Positions 42,601 through 57,600 of a stretch of DNA of 64,000 nucleotides are shown here, one piece after another (the first letter of the stretch is position 1; every line of letters begins with the position of its first letter). Origin of the DNA: Chionis minor (Eukaryota; Chordata; Aves; Charadriiformes; Chionididae); assembly GCA_013398295.1 (NCBI GenBank), contig VZSF01003242.1, forward strand, positions 630,208 to 694,207, given 5' to 3'. The translations under genes and the position numbers were made by a program. The notes beneath the pieces are model-generated. The model did not search any database, had not been told where the DNA came from, and saw only the letters and a list, made by a program, of their open reading frames with translations.

Positions 42601-45600
42601 TGCCTGCTACTCTAAAATTCATGCCTAAAAGAAATTGGTAATTTGAACGACAGATATGGCTGCATTTCTACATGCTTTCCCACTACCTGGGGAAGCTACA
42701 TGACTTCAAGATCATTTTTGATGATCTTTCTCAGGCTAGTGGAAGGTCTAAGATGCCTCTGTGAAGCAAAGGTGAAATATAAATTGAATACAGCATGCCC
42801 AGAGTATAAAGCTCTTTGTCTTTGTTCTGTGGTCTTTCTAATTCTCAGCCTGACTTACAAACCAAAGATGTATAACGCCAGGGATCAGCCTAGAACTTTG
42901 GCCTGTCATGCATTGTCTGTGAAATTCTTTTTTCCCTTTTACTATTTCTTAGTGCTGCCGCAGATGAATGAGTGGATGTATTATGTGTGTATATGTGTGT
43001 CTGTCATCCTCAGTGAGTGTGTCTGCTTCTGTCCTTGACTTACTTTTCTTCTTTCTTCATGTTTCTTTTTTCTTCCTTTTTACAATATCTCAGTTCTAGT
43101 CAGACCCTCTCTCTTCAACACATCTTTTATTCCTAAAACACTCATAATGCTATTCAGAGAGTATCTGTACAGAAGGAATAGACAGAATACAAACAGAGTG
43201 CTTACCACTGTGTAAATGATGTGCTCCCTGAGATATTTTCATGCACTGCACGCACTGTTGTCCTTCACTTAAATTATGAAATAAAAAGAAATTTATCTAC
43301 CTTTCTTTTGAATTCTTGAAATAAGTTTGAGCAATTATCACTGTATATTTGCCTTGTTAGGTTGAAGCCAGTAATAAAAAGGCTAGAAACAACAAAGGCT
43401 TAGACTCAATAGGAAATCTGAATGTGGCAGGTTCTTCAGGAACTGAGAAAAGAAGCATGCTTTTACGGATAATAGGTTACCAAGTAAAAGCCAGAAAATC
43501 TCTTAATTTACCAGTATGAATGTTAAGATTCTTGAGAGTATTTGAGGTGCATTCAAAAACATTTTAATTTTGGGTATTATTATCAAGGATTACACAAGGT
43601 TAATCTCCCAATACCAAATCACTCAGGCCACAAATGCCCAGCTCCTGTTCTCAGTGATGAGTCTTTGTCTGAGCCAATGAAAGAAACATTATCTTTTTTA
43701 AGGGTTGTCCCTTCTTCACTGGCTTGAGCACAAGTAAAACAACCACTGTGACTAACTGGTTGCAAGGTAACATAAGCATACATGTTAGGAAGAAAACCTG
43801 TCTCTCTTCTGATCCCTACCAGGATTCGGTTTTGGGGATTTACTGACAGCATCACAGTATTTTTGAACTTTTAAGCGTATTTCCTACAGCAGTCTACAAA
43901 TCTAGCATACACAGTAGGGTATAAATGCATGTTGTCCTATAATCTGATAGACTGCCGGGCCCACTCCCAGCTCTGAAAGACATGGATAAACTGGAGCAAG
44001 TTCAGTGGATGACCATGACAGTGGTGACCATGACAGTCAGAGGCCAGAGCTCTTGCTCTGAGGAGAGGCTGAGGGACTTGCGCTCATTCATCTTGGAGGA
44101 CAGGTGGTGTCTAGTGGGACTGAATGGCAGACCACCAGCTGCTACTGGGAGGTTGACTAGAGACAACAGATATAACTACACTGAAATAAGGAAGGTTCAA
44201 ACTGGGTAAAGACCTGACTGGGTAAAGCCCTGAGTAACCTCATCTGACCTCATAACTGACCCCATTTCAGGCAGGAGGTTGGTCTAAAAACCCCCTGAGG
44301 TCCCTTCCCAGCTGAGCTATCCAATGATCCTATCTCCCATACCTGCTGTTTGACAGCATAGCTAGTTCCCTCACAATTTGTAATAACGCAAAGATGAAGC
44401 AAAGGCTTCTTTTAAAGAAGGTGTTTAGCACAGGTAAAGCAACAACTTAATTTTTCCCAAGCCTTTCACTTGCATATGGAAGGAAGACATCAGCCCAAGA
44501 GTATCACTGTGACCAACAGGTCCTGAAGCAGCCTACCCCTTCTGTGGAAAGAATCCCAGAAGTGCCCTAGCTCTTCTTGGTTGGGCGTCACACCACATTC
44601 CCAATATATGTTATTTCTCCCTGTGGCAGCACAGCCAGAACTCAGTATAGTATGATTAATTACCAAGCTACAGACTGTAGAAAAAGAGCCAAAGCTTCCC
44701 TTAAACTGCAAAATTGTTCAAAATGTTCACTGGAAGCACCGTTCACTAACACAATACAAACACAAAATGCAGCAGACTACCTTTTTAACAGGATGATATC
44801 CTTTAGCCTTGAATCAACTTGTCTATACAATGCTCAAGGAAACACACTGCATTAAGACAGTACAAACCAAAAGGAGATTATTTTACTTTTTTAAATAATA
44901 ATACACATAGAACCTCCAACACCCCTGAAGAAACCTCTATGAACCGATTTCTGTTGTGTGCAACTTCCCTACCTGGTGAACACAAGAGCCCGTAAATATT
45001 TTTGCTTCATCCTAAGGCTATGAATTTAAAAATATACCAATAAATTACCTGTTACCATGAACATGAGAAGCACAAAATGCAAAACTGTAGTGGAGCAAGG
45101 TTGGATCAATGACTGAACCATTTTCTGAATGTTCAATCAATTCATTGAGATAGCAAAGATGGCGGTGGCAGCCTCTCACTCCGTAGCGAGCACAGTATTC
45201 GTCTAATACAAAGACTTGACCTGGGCTAAACCAACCCTGAAAGAGAAAGACAAAAAACCCCGCAACATTTTAAGATTTCTTTTCCCACTCACAGCTTTTA
45301 AATCAAACAAAGAAAAGAGGAATATATTTTTATGTGCGTTACATAAACTTTTTATACTAGGATGACTTATATTTGACTAATGCTGATTGCACTGGGAGCT
45401 AGAGTCAACAATAGCCTTCTTGCTGAAAGCCGTAAATGTCAGGAAACTGCACTTGCAGTTCTGAGTTACCACTGCTACAAAATACACGCTTTACAAAAAG
45501 TTACTACTACATCCAAAGTCTGGTACAGATTTAATTATATCAAAACCTAAACTAAAACTTCAAAATAATTAATTTTGTTAAAGTAATCAATTGTAAGCTA

Positions 45601-48600
45601 TGAAAGAACATTTCAGTAATGACGAGGGACAGTAATACGGATAATTAAAACACCGTTTCTGGATTGTCATTTCCCCGTGGCTGCAACTTTAAAGTGAGAG
45701 AACCACAGTTTGACCATTTACCCTGTTTCTTTTGTAACACGTGTGCTTTTAACTACCTATACTAGTAAAGAGATACAAAGCTAGGTAGTTTGTTAAAAGC
45801 CCCCTGAATAAGATGAGTATGATTCGACCTTAAATAACAAGGAGATAATCTGGGGCATATTGAGGGCTTACTCAGGCAGACTCTTGATGAGACCAGAATG
45901 GCGTAACCCTAACACAGACATGAACAAAGTAGAGACTCCTTCCCACCACAAAAACAGTTCCTGAGTGAATCCAGAGTACGAGAAAAATTATTTATTCTCG
46001 ATGTAGAAATGTAAAACAGAAGAGCCTTGATTGCTTTGCCTGCCAATATGAAAAAAGACAGCACACTGAGCTTCCAAAAAGCAGTAGGGAGAAAACCAAA
46101 AACCTTGGAAAACCACAGCGACTGCATAGCTGTTCTAAATAAGCATTGTGGTGATATTTGCCTCTCATCATCCCTGACAAATGGTTAAAAGAGATTGAGG
46201 AACACTTAAACTCAAATATACAAATAAATTGATAAGCAAAATGATTTTGCAAGTCATGAATTTATAACATCTGTTTAGCAGCTGAAGACCAGCATTTCCC
46301 TACTGTTTGTGACTACTTCTGCAAGTTCAGATGCTTAATATTTATTGTATCAGGCAAAATACTATTAAACAATACCTAAAAATATATTCACATCAGGTTT
46401 AAATCATCGGTATTTTAACTTTACCAAAAGACTTGCATGAAGCAGGTATTTAAATTTTATATTCTCCCTCAACTCTCGATTTAACATATTTTTGCAAACT
46501 AGAACTCCTCAAAGGTATTTCATAAATTTATTAATTAAACTACTGTAATAATATGTATCCTACCCCTAGATATAATAAACGGTGGTTAGTGTGATAGGTA
46601 TTCTGCCAATACATTGACATTGTCACTGATCTGTCTACATTTTTATGGAAAACATGACAAAATGCTGCATGTCAATCCCTAGCAGTACAAAAGTAAATAA
46701 TTATAAAAATTTCTGTATGTTCTCATAGGACAAAATTGTGACAAGAAACCAAATTTTTAAAGGACTCATTACTTGAACTTCGATCTCTGTAAGAGATCTG
46801 TTTTAGTGTGGTCATTTTCATATATATATATGTGCATTCCTCACCCTTGTTCAACCCCATACCATGCCTAAATCTCACAAACACATAACAGCTATATGCT
46901 ACAGAGTATTAGATAACTGCATATTTTTTATTGTATAATTGAAAAACAAACAAACAAAAAAAGAAGTTCCCCAATACCAAGAAGAATGTAGAATTAAAGA
47001 AGATTAGGTCATACAGTAATTTAATACAGAACTATGCTTAGTATTAATTCTTACACATTGTTTTTATTTTTACAAGTTGTATGTGTGGTTAACTCTACAT
47101 TTGCTGAAATAAAGGGATGCATCATTTTTAAAAATGACAGGAAATGATCTGTTCAGGAAAAAAAAGTCACATAAATGCTCATGTATTCTATTGTTACCTT
47201 GACATTCCCATTTTTTTAAATTTAAAAATATAGTTAAATATGGAATTTAACAAAAAATGATCACCCATTCTACTTAGTAAAAGCTGGATTTTAAAAAGAA
47301 GAATGAGAAATGCATCTGCTTTATGGTTGCTATAGCACTGAGTATTTCACCTAACCTCTCTAAAAGTTCCTGATTTCAAGGTTATATTAAGTGTCTTACT
47401 ATATTATTATTATAAAAAAAAAGATTTTGACCCCAATGCACTGTTAGAAAGCTAACCATTTTCTCTTTGAGTGCCAATTACTTCGTACAGATGTACCTCT
47501 GGGCCTCTTCTTTGATTCAGTGTGCAACCCTCAGACAGAAAATGAGTCCTTTAACTTTTTCTATACATACTTATATGGTAGTATTTTAAAAAGGAAGCAA
47601 CTCTCATCAAAGAATTTTCTTTCTTTTTTACACTTGCAAATAAATCCAAACCCCCCATCATTATCTTTGTATTACATGGCTAGTCAGATCAATGGAAAAA
47701 AGAAGTAAAATAAAGTTATTGGTTTTCATTGCTGTTGGGATAGTGAGTAGAGTGAAAAAAATTACGTACTGTGAGGCATTTCAGGTCCTTAGTGAGAGAT
47801 GACTATTTCAGACACAGTATCAAGTGAAAAATAAAGCCTCAGGAAGTTATGAGGTCTGACCTACACACACCTGTTTAACAAGTGTGTATAATTTGATGAA
47901 CTTCCACAAGATTCTTGCTGGTTTTCCCTACTGAAAACAAAACCAGACGCAGCCCTATCCTCAACTCCTAGACCCACACAGCAGAGAACAGAAAATGTTA
48001 CGTAGGAAAGGGAAACTGCAGCTACAAATATGGAAGCATATTATGCTAATATTTTATCTTTTTTAGGTGTGTTTGAATGTGAAAACTATCACACTTTACT
48101 TGTTTTTGTTCAGTAATTATACTCCCATTTGTTTTTTGCAATTCAGGTAATACATATATGCCCACATATCTATATTGCCCGTGTTCTCCCTCCCTTCTTT
48201 TGGCATTTTTCCTTCTTTGCACCACAGTGGAATGAAGAATTACAAGATAGGTGAAAATATGTGACACAAGGTGACTGCATTTGTACCTTAAAATGCCTGT
48301 ACAGGTGTCAGTAAATCCTACCACAGGAGCTCTTACCAGTATCAAAACCTTCTGTTTTTATTCAAACCTCCACAGAGGACACGATAAATTTCAGCTGATA
48401 AAATCTGAGACAGTTTGGGTCTCTTTGCTCTCTATTGAGTGGCACAGCAGCAGCTTGCAAGTGTATAATTTTCAAATTTGAAACCAATCGATTAGACCCT
48501 TTATTCCAACTACTACCGCAGCTATTGAATGAACTAGGAAGAAAGGACTACTTTGTCACAACTATTTCTCACTTCTTTATATCTATCTTCCAGTCAGTAC

Positions 48601-51600
48601 TCACCAAACAAGAATAGGAGTCATTCAATCTGTGATCCAAGGTCTGCCTCTGAAGCAGTCTAAAGAGGGAAGCATGGTCAAATTTGCAGGGATTAGCAGA
48701 AATAAACTCATCCATGCCATGTTTCTGACCACGGTCTGTATCTGTTCATACAAAGGAAAAGTGTGCAGAACAATACACATGAGTGTGTGTGCAGATTTAC
48801 AAACACAAGTGTACACATGGTATACAAGTCTCAATATATAAATTTTCTTGAAAATATTTTAGAAAAACAAGTTACAGAAGCAGATGTTTGCAGGTGACAT
48901 TATAGAATATTGCTTTTTAATCTGAAAATAATAATATTGAATTATTTTTCTATCATACCAATCTATGGAATGCAACAGTGAAAAAAATACAGTTTCAATC
49001 CACTGACAGATTAAACAAAAACAATTTAGAAAGGCTACCTGAAAATACAACCTAGCGCATTAGAATAATTCTTAAATAATTGTTTTCTAGTGGAGGTCTT
49101 GAAATGTTAAAATTTACAAAACAAGGTTATGAAAAAATATGTTCTATAATTTCCTGGTTTTGTGTGGTGCTCTTTCTAATTTTAGCAAATTAACCAAATA
49201 ACCACCCTTCCCTCCATTGCAAAGAGAAAAGGTTTATGCATTCATTTCTTCAGATAAGAAAGAGCATCTTTACTGCAGATCAAAGTACCGTTCATGTTCA
49301 TCATGGCTTGAAGCCTACTTCTCAAATGGCAAACTGGAGCAGAAATGAACACACTAGCTTGAGCTAGGTCATTTCCAGCCTTCTTTTTGTACTCAGCTTT
49401 TAATGAGACAAACCCTAATGTAGTAATGGCAAAGAGCTCCTTCAACCTTCCAGCAAAGAGTAGCGAAAAAGGGAGCAGCATTTTTGTGTAAATACATCGA
49501 GAAACCATACCATCCCAAATGGCACTTCAATCAAAGGCCCAAATTTATTGTTCTTCACAGACTGCATCTTTCAACGCCTTTAAACCCCGCGGGTTTATCA
49601 AAAGAGAAGCTCTAGTGATTGCTTTCATTAATGCTATGTTTTGTCAAAATCCTCAATGTGAATTATCTATCAAGTATGGACAGAAAAAGCCTTACAGTGC
49701 CCAAAAGGACTAGTTATGTATTAGCACATTAGCTGTCTTGGATTCTATAGACTGTACTGGGGTGAACAGTCCTATCAACTTAAAAATTGACTTCCCCATT
49801 CAATAGGGTCTTTGCTCTTTGTTCCTTTAAATTCAAACCTAGGTCTTTTTATATTCGTTACTAGAAAAGTATAGAACTAAGTGTATCCTAAATGCAATTT
49901 TGAAAACCTGCATAGTACAAACCTAAAATTTCTAAAGAAAAGGAGACAAAAGTTTATTGATTAAACCCAATTATAGAGTCAGGTTCATAATAAAACTCAA
50001 TATTGATCTGTGGGCATGATGCTAACATAATCAGTCACATTTAGAAATTTAGCCCCAGATCATATTGATCCATGTCAAGTCCAACTTTCAGCTGTATTTG
50101 TGGATGGGGGAATTATTTAATTCAAGCTGAAGGATCTGCAGCATCACATCCTGGAAAGATGCAGAAACTAATTCATATCACTTGGCTTTGCATTGTCAAA
50201 GCAAGAGTCACATCCATGTGACAGATTTCACCAAGGTGGATGTAGCAAATAAACAGTATGACAATACATCGACAGTGTAAGGTATGAGACGATCATCCCA
50301 GAGAAACAGCAGCATATATTTTTAATGGTTTAAGGATTGGAAGCATACGTGATTGCATAGATTAACAACATTTCCATGAGCATTAGACTAGCCTATCGTT
50401 AACAACAAACTTAGCTCATATTTTTGACATAGGTACATGAAATGCACTCTCTTAAATGTTTTTAAAAACATAAATTCAAAGATAAACAACTGATATCGAC
50501 ACAACTACGTAAGTCAAAGCACTAAACTACAATGTGAAGTCATCTATAATTTCCATAATGATCCACACACAGATAAAAGTTTTCCGAATCCAATCTGTTT
50601 AAGGTGTGACTGGTTTCTACATTTCTTGTAAGTTTTCCTTCTTATATGGCTATTTGCTTTACTGAGCCATTATTTAAAGTAAAACAGGTTACAGAAAAAC
50701 GAAATGATTAATATTTCTTTCTGCTATTGGTCTCAAGTACAAATTATACACAGCTGAATCTTTCTCAATTTAACGGGCTCGATTTTTTTTTCCTCTAGTT
50801 AACTACACAAATGTTAGAGTCTCTTTTCTTCAAATAAAATCTGTGTACCTATTGACAAGTGGTTAAGTATTTTGAAATTAGGAGACTGGATGTTGCAAAG
50901 GAAACATTCGACATACTGATAGAGTCACCTAGATGATCGCACTGTGTAAGGTGACCTATTGAATACAATGCACCTTGTGAAAGCAGAATCTGCTATTACA
51001 TAATTTGTGCAAATAAGCAAAAATATTACTTAAAAATGTACATACTTCCTAGATCTAAATCTACAGAAAGATCCATGACAGATCACCATCTTTTTAAGTG
51101 AATTAAACAGGATGAATAACATTGTCAGAGAGTAACAGAAGATCTGCTACCAAATATATTCTAACAACAGAAAAACAGATAGAAACTTACCTTTGCCAGC
51201 TGTAGGCAAGCAGGAAATAATAGAAAAATAGATCTAGTGTAATACATTACATTACTGTTAAGATCTACATACAAGATAACTGGTATATCTGTTTGAAACA
51301 AAATGGATTAAAAAAATATAGGAACTTGATCAAAGATTATGAGGAATTCATAAATGTTATATGACTGTGATTTAAAAATTATTTAACTTCCTACTTTTAA
51401 AAATTGTTAAAGTGATTGTATTTTTCATTCTTCTACACAAATCAGCTTTAGATGTCCTGTTCAAGTTACATGCAAATGCAACAGACATATACAGTGCTAT
51501 ATTGGGACATAGTTAGGATCACTTGCTCAATCTTGAGAAATATTGGGAAGATATTTGGGGATATATATATACATATATATATATAAAGCAGCAATACTTT

Positions 51601-54600
51601 GGCTGTTTCACAATTCATTTTCTTCCCTTCTTAATTTAATATGCTGCCCTGCTTTCACGTTACCTCTAACTCAAACCCATTGTTTTGGCTGCTATTTCCA
51701 CGTCACGCTGTCTGCTTCAGGTTGTGTATTTATTTCATCTTTTGGAAACAGCCAAAAAACTAACAAATTATTTTGGATCAAGGTAGGACAAATATATGTA
51801 TTTTAAAACCATGGTAAAAATATACAAAAGCTATTGCAGGAGTTTTAGCAAATTCTTTGGGTGCTCTTTTAGACAAGGATATTCGTTTGGGCAGAATGGC
51901 ATCCTGAATATGCCTTTTGCCATCTTTGCAAGAAACTTCCAATTTTAGCCCAGCTGCAAAGGCTGGAATAATCACATCCTCTGTGACTCAGTAGAGTTAT
52001 GGCACATGCTCAAGTGGTTCTCGGCGATAACCAAATCACTAGATATCATCTCTGCCCTGTTCCAGCCCAGAAGAGAGTACGTCTTCTGTAGCATTTACTC
52101 TGTGGTAGGGCGAAATACAGGAACTGGCCTTGTAAAGTGGTGACCTCTTCCCTTTTGTGGCTCCCAGTGACATCCCTGCTTGAGTCTAAGCATCGTGGAA
52201 GCAATCTGAACTAACTCAGGCAGGCAGGAAAGAAGAGCAGGTAGAGACAAGAAATCCAGTATTGTAGGGATTAAAAAGATGTAGAGACTGGGAGTAGTAG
52301 GGTAAGAACTATGACTCTGATACAGAAGAGGCTGGAACTGGTTGGATGAAGATGAAGGTGCACATGCTCTTTGCAAAAGACAGTGGCAAGACATGCATTA
52401 CATTCCTTCAAGTGCCACTCCACACGGATAGTGGCGGCTTACATAGGGAACATTTCGACTCCTGATCATTGACCGGGACTCCAAAGTGCTACGCGCTTAG
52501 AAACACAGGCCAAAGAGACAATCTATGTCCCCAGAACCTTATTGTTTAAATATCAGACAATGAGATAACAGATGGAGAGAAAGTGGCAGAATACGAGAAA
52601 GCAGCTGGCCCACATGGCCCGACCATCAGGCTGGGGATCGCACACTTATGGGATGCCAGTATTTTGCTGAAGGACAGATTTGAAGAGGGCATTAGTTAGT
52701 CTTTGCATGTTTCTGAGTAGCACCGGAGAGAGCATAAAGGTGACACTGACTGCCTAAGATGGTGGAGGCCAGTGTTAACCTTTTCGTTCTAAAAGGGTGA
52801 TGGGGATAAGCTGGAGGCAAGCAGGAATGGGACATGAAGGTGAATGAGGGAACATGCAGGGAGGGTCGAGTTACTCCACTCTTCCAGGTGGCAAAGTATA
52901 TGACAGATATAAAACTGCCAAACGTGCTGAGAAAACCACGTCAAATGAAAAAATATCTTTTATTTCTGTTTTTTTCCTAAAAGATGTAATATTAATTAAC
53001 GTTAGGGAGCATACAGATAGAAACATCTGAGAACTATTTTAAAAGAACTGCTTTACAAGAACCTTACCAATCATTCCAAAACTGAGCAATGCCACCATAA
53101 GGTTAAGCAGTGGTATTTCTTGTGTGTATGTATTACGACACCAGTGCCTTAATATTAAGCATATTCTAGCTTTCCCACAGAGTCCCTGATGGAGCCAGTT
53201 CAAAGACTAAGAGTGATACAAATAACATTGAAAAGAAATATGAAATTAATTATTTATTCCCATACCATTAAACTATTGATAGGAAGAGAAATTTTATAGT
53301 GCTTATCATTGGTATATCCAAACAGATTGGAAACGGTAATGTTATATTTTCATGACTAATCCCAAAGCATTTCTTCATTTGGCAAGTTGCCTGCACTTTC
53401 TTCTTGATTACACAACACAGACTGCTCCACTGGCCTTATTCAAACGACTACACAAGCTTCCTCCGGGATGCTCTTTTGGTCAGATGGGTGGTTCATTTCA
53501 CTGATGTCTTGTAATACCAATGTATGGCCATTGTATTTCACTCCCTTTGCTACTCCCTTGCTACTTAATAAACAGGATTTGATGTTTTGTGCATGAGATC
53601 TAACCAGCATTTTTATGTAAACTGTTATAATTGGTTTCTGCAAAATCTCAAATGATTTTCCTTTTGCGAGCTGTTTTGACAAGCAACATCATTCCAAAAT
53701 AGAGATGAGGAAAACTATATACCTGAGATCAAATGATTCCTAATCTCACTTGGGTTTCCAGTATCTGTCTGTCTCCTTTCTTATTTGCAGATATTTTCAG
53801 AAAGAGACCATCTCTGAACTCGTGGTGATGTAGGACCAGAACGATGTTTGGCTCTGTGCTGCTTCATTGAGACACGACTACCCCCTTGTGTACTGCTGTT
53901 ACTCCTTCATCACAACCAAGTTCTTAAAAGTGGTCATCACTTCAGCAGCCTTTCAAACTGTACAACTAGATCTCTTAATACACTGCTCATTAAGAGAGGG
54001 ATCGCCTCCTGCAACTTTATGTGATTCAGATAAATCTATTTGTAATTGGGTCTTTCCCTGAAATATTCACGTCTTTGGGAAACTTCTGGCTTTTCTACAA
54101 TCATGCATCCTTAAATACTCTGTCCTTTGCATTACGGCATGCTTCTTCAGAAGAGTGGAAATGAAGGGCAGTCTCTTTTTTTGGACCCATGATGACATAA
54201 ACCTGTCTTCACTTTTGTTTTGCAGCCACCTAATACTACAAAAATGCAGTACCAAGTCACTTTACTAAGAAATGAAGAAATCGGCTAGTATTCATTTTAG
54301 AAGTTGGACAGGTACAACAGTAGTTTGATCCCAGGGCCACACTTAAATGTGTATTTGCCTCATTGGTAGTACAGAAGATCAAGTTTCATATAAATTAGGT
54401 GTGTGATCATGAGGTGCCATACAGCATCAACAAGAAGAGACTGCACGTTCAGGTCAGCCAGAGATCTGCAGGTTGGCCTTTTGGAGTGCTGTGGCTATGC
54501 ACGTGCAAGAGCAACATTTCCATTTTCTGCATTTGTGATAATTGCTGTAAAGATCAGTCAGACCCTGGCTGTCTCCTTATAATCACAGGTCTAGTCTCTT

Positions 54601-57600
54601 CTCAGGAGTTCTGGATGTGTTTGTTCTGGTCCAGCTCTGAGGTGGTTGATCTTGTTCATGTCATTTTAAACACTCTTTTATACACGGAATTACCTTATGT
54701 GGAACAAGGCACCAATAACTGCAAAATATATGGCCTTTTTTTAACAAAAGGAATCTTTCACTCCTTCCTCTCTGCTACTTTCTTTTATACAAAAGGAGTT
54801 CATGGTGTAGATCACAGGAATAATTCTACCACAGCATACAAAAACTCTTAAAGAGTTTTGAACTTGAGAATATAGAAAACAGTAGAAGCTGTGAAAACAA
54901 AGTGCCATTTATTGCAATTTACGCATATCACTTGATTATGTTAAAATGTTAAAAGTTTAATTAAATGCACTTTGACAAGTTGTCATTTTCAGCTAATAAC
55001 GTAGCATTAATTTTGGAAGGCAGAATTTTGTCTAAAAGGCAACGGAAAATGGAAATGTTAGCATTTATTTATTACTAGCAAAAAATTAACCTTAATACAG
55101 CTAGGTATGTGGCATATTAATCATCATCTGATGTTTTAATTTCTTTAATGACAACTTTCAGTTGCTATTCTTATCTATCAAGAGAATTTCAGGATTACAG
55201 AAGATACTTTATAAACACAATGTATAAAAATATTGAAACATGTCTCCTTATGTTGATTCTTCTCTATATACCGCAGTTTAAAGATAGTTACATTTTTCCA
55301 AGCTATTAAAAGTTCCTTTTGCACATTTTATCAGGATGAACGAGTTGCATTTCTTATCTTCCCAGAGGATGAGGAAGATGGGGACAGACTTTCAAGGTTT
55401 GAATATTATTAAATGACGTTTGTTTTGCAAAGCCCTAGTTGGTTTTCTGCTTTCTGTAAGTGGAGGGGACGTTGTATGGTATACTTAAAAAAATAAAACA
55501 ATCTGATCTTGTGCTGGCTAAAAATGCTTACATGATGTATTAATTGAAAAATAAAATACATGAAAATGCAGCTGACAAATTCTCTGGTCATAACTGTATT
55601 TCCTAATACTAAAAATGTATCATAGTAAAGAAGAGAAAAGTGGAAATGAATTCCACTTAATATATACACAAGCTCTCAACTACTTGGTGTTATATCTTGA
55701 TTAAAAATAAAATACTCTTAACTTCAGGCAAACATTTTTCTAGGGGAAACAAAATGAACTTCTTAGGAAAAGACATATGTAAACCTGACAAAAAAGACAG
55801 CTATAGATTCTTTTCAGGAGTAAAACTGTGCCCCAAGAAAATCAGCACAGTACACGTAAATGAGCAGGAGTCTCAGAAAATTATTTAAGCTTATATCTGC
55901 AAACCCTAGTTCTTGCAGCTTCTTAAAAACTGATTAATTTGATTATGCCCATTTCTACCTCAAGTGCAAAAGACAGAATAGTAAAATCTTCCTCATATAG
56001 GCAGAAGTGGAGGTATTACAGAAATCAGTCAAACATTGATTCTTTTAAGACTAAACCTCACATTAAGTTGAATTCCACAAGTTACTTTATTGCAAAGAAT
56101 TCTATGATTTAATTATAAAATACCCACCTTCATGTGTATTAAAACCAAAGGCAAACAATAATTTAACCATGGATTTTTAATTTATATACAGTTCAGTCGT
56201 ATCAGTTTGTACAAGTTGATAGGTAAGCATGACAGAAAAATACAGGATATTTTGAGGTTTTTCAGCTTCCCTTAAAATGCCTTTAAAATAAACCTCACCT
56301 TTCCTACGGTTTCCACCTAAGAACTGTAGTCACCTTAACTGTCTCAGGTAATAACAAGACATGTCAATCTTGTTTTTTAATTCTTTACCACTATCAGTAA
56401 TTTTAGCTCTGAAAACATAATTTCAGTATATCCAAACTTGCAACTGTTTGCAAGTTCTTTGTACCTTTTTCTTTCTATCATTTTTCCCTGCTCTGTGGTC
56501 AGCATTTTCCAGTTGCTTTTGCTGCCGTGTAAACCTTGTGTCCAAGAAGAAGAGCAATTCCTTGGCTACTACTGACTGCGGTCACTTCTTTCGTACTTTC
56601 TAACTGAGGCACATGAAGTAGAAACATTAGGAGGGGAATACGGTGAACTCCCAGTACCCAGCCCAGATCTAGGTAACTGGGAGAACGTGAGCAGAAGCAC
56701 TCCTCAGCTGTTGCCCTACCTTTGCTTTTGCAGTGTTACTTACGTCCTACAAAATCCTTCACCTTAACAACCCCCCGATGAATGGTTACTTCACCCTTCC
56801 AGATTGTTTCAAATTAAAAATTCAAGAGATATCAGTGCTTTTGTGAGATTAAACTATGGTTTTTTCAGTGTTCTTGACAGTCCTAAATCCCAGTCAGGAT
56901 TTAGGTAACTATTATGGCCATATAATAAGCAAATTTTACTGTGTTCTAATAGCAAAATGATAAAAGATTACAGGATGAATGGAAGGCCATGAGACAGAGT
57001 GATAGCAGGACTGACGGAGGAGAATGGTTTTTGTTCAACCTGCTATAGACTTCAGACATTAAACCAAGTTGAGTCTAAAACATATATCTCCCTTCTATCA
57101 CTCTACATATAGAGATATATGATAATGAAGGATTATTGTATACAGTCATATGACATTGTAAAAATTTGATGGCTGTTAGAAAAATCCTTGGATTGCACTC
57201 AGCCTGCAGAACAACAAAAAAATCATATATGCTTCCTATGTGCAGATATCTACATGACAGAATACTTTCAAAGAGATTATATGAAAATGTCAAGATATGG
57301 TTAATCTATGCTATCTATCTTGAAACAACATTTTCCTCAAAGAAAGATGAGGAAAACATAAACCTGATTTTTTTTTTACAATTTTTTTCACATGTAGTTT
57401 AGTATTACACAGGGGAGTGCAGAAATCCAGCAGCCTTTCAGCTTACGATGTACTGTCTGCATGGCAATTTTTAGATAACTAATATATACAATGTATGATA
57501 AAGCTGACCTAAATCTATAAAATTCTGAGAATAGATTGATGCTTTTCTATTCAACACGACACTGGCTGGCTGCTGGAAAATATAATGTAAACCAACCACC

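Larger units (their letters stand above)
33866..45048 (-). other. 11.2-kb CADPS2 intron rich in CR1 pieces
   Basis: This intron carries antisense CR1 pieces at 35200-35480, 40180-40560, about 40690-40840 and 43950-44332. It also has a T16 run at 40601-40616, a CA run at 37272-37281, a 31-bp repeated word (39922 and 41342), and a tandem duplication followed by a hairpin at 41072-41135. The remainder, including 36000-39900, shows nothing assignable. Confidence 0.75.

Noticed and set aside
42643..43038. 131-codon open frame on the plus strand
   Set aside because: No recognisable domain, no supporting neighbours, and it lies within a large CADPS2 intron.
50221..50262. Word AAGGTGGATGTAGCAAAT shared with AGGTGGACGTAGCAAAT near 32565
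   Set aside because: Only about 17 bases match and the flanks differ, so it is more likely chance than a repeat.
54399..54851. 150-codon open frame on the plus strand, antisense to CADPS2
   Set aside because: Its composition is irregular, it is rich in Cys and aromatic residues, and I recognise no family. A frame of this size is possible by chance in 64 kb read in six frames. No promoter or splice context supports it.
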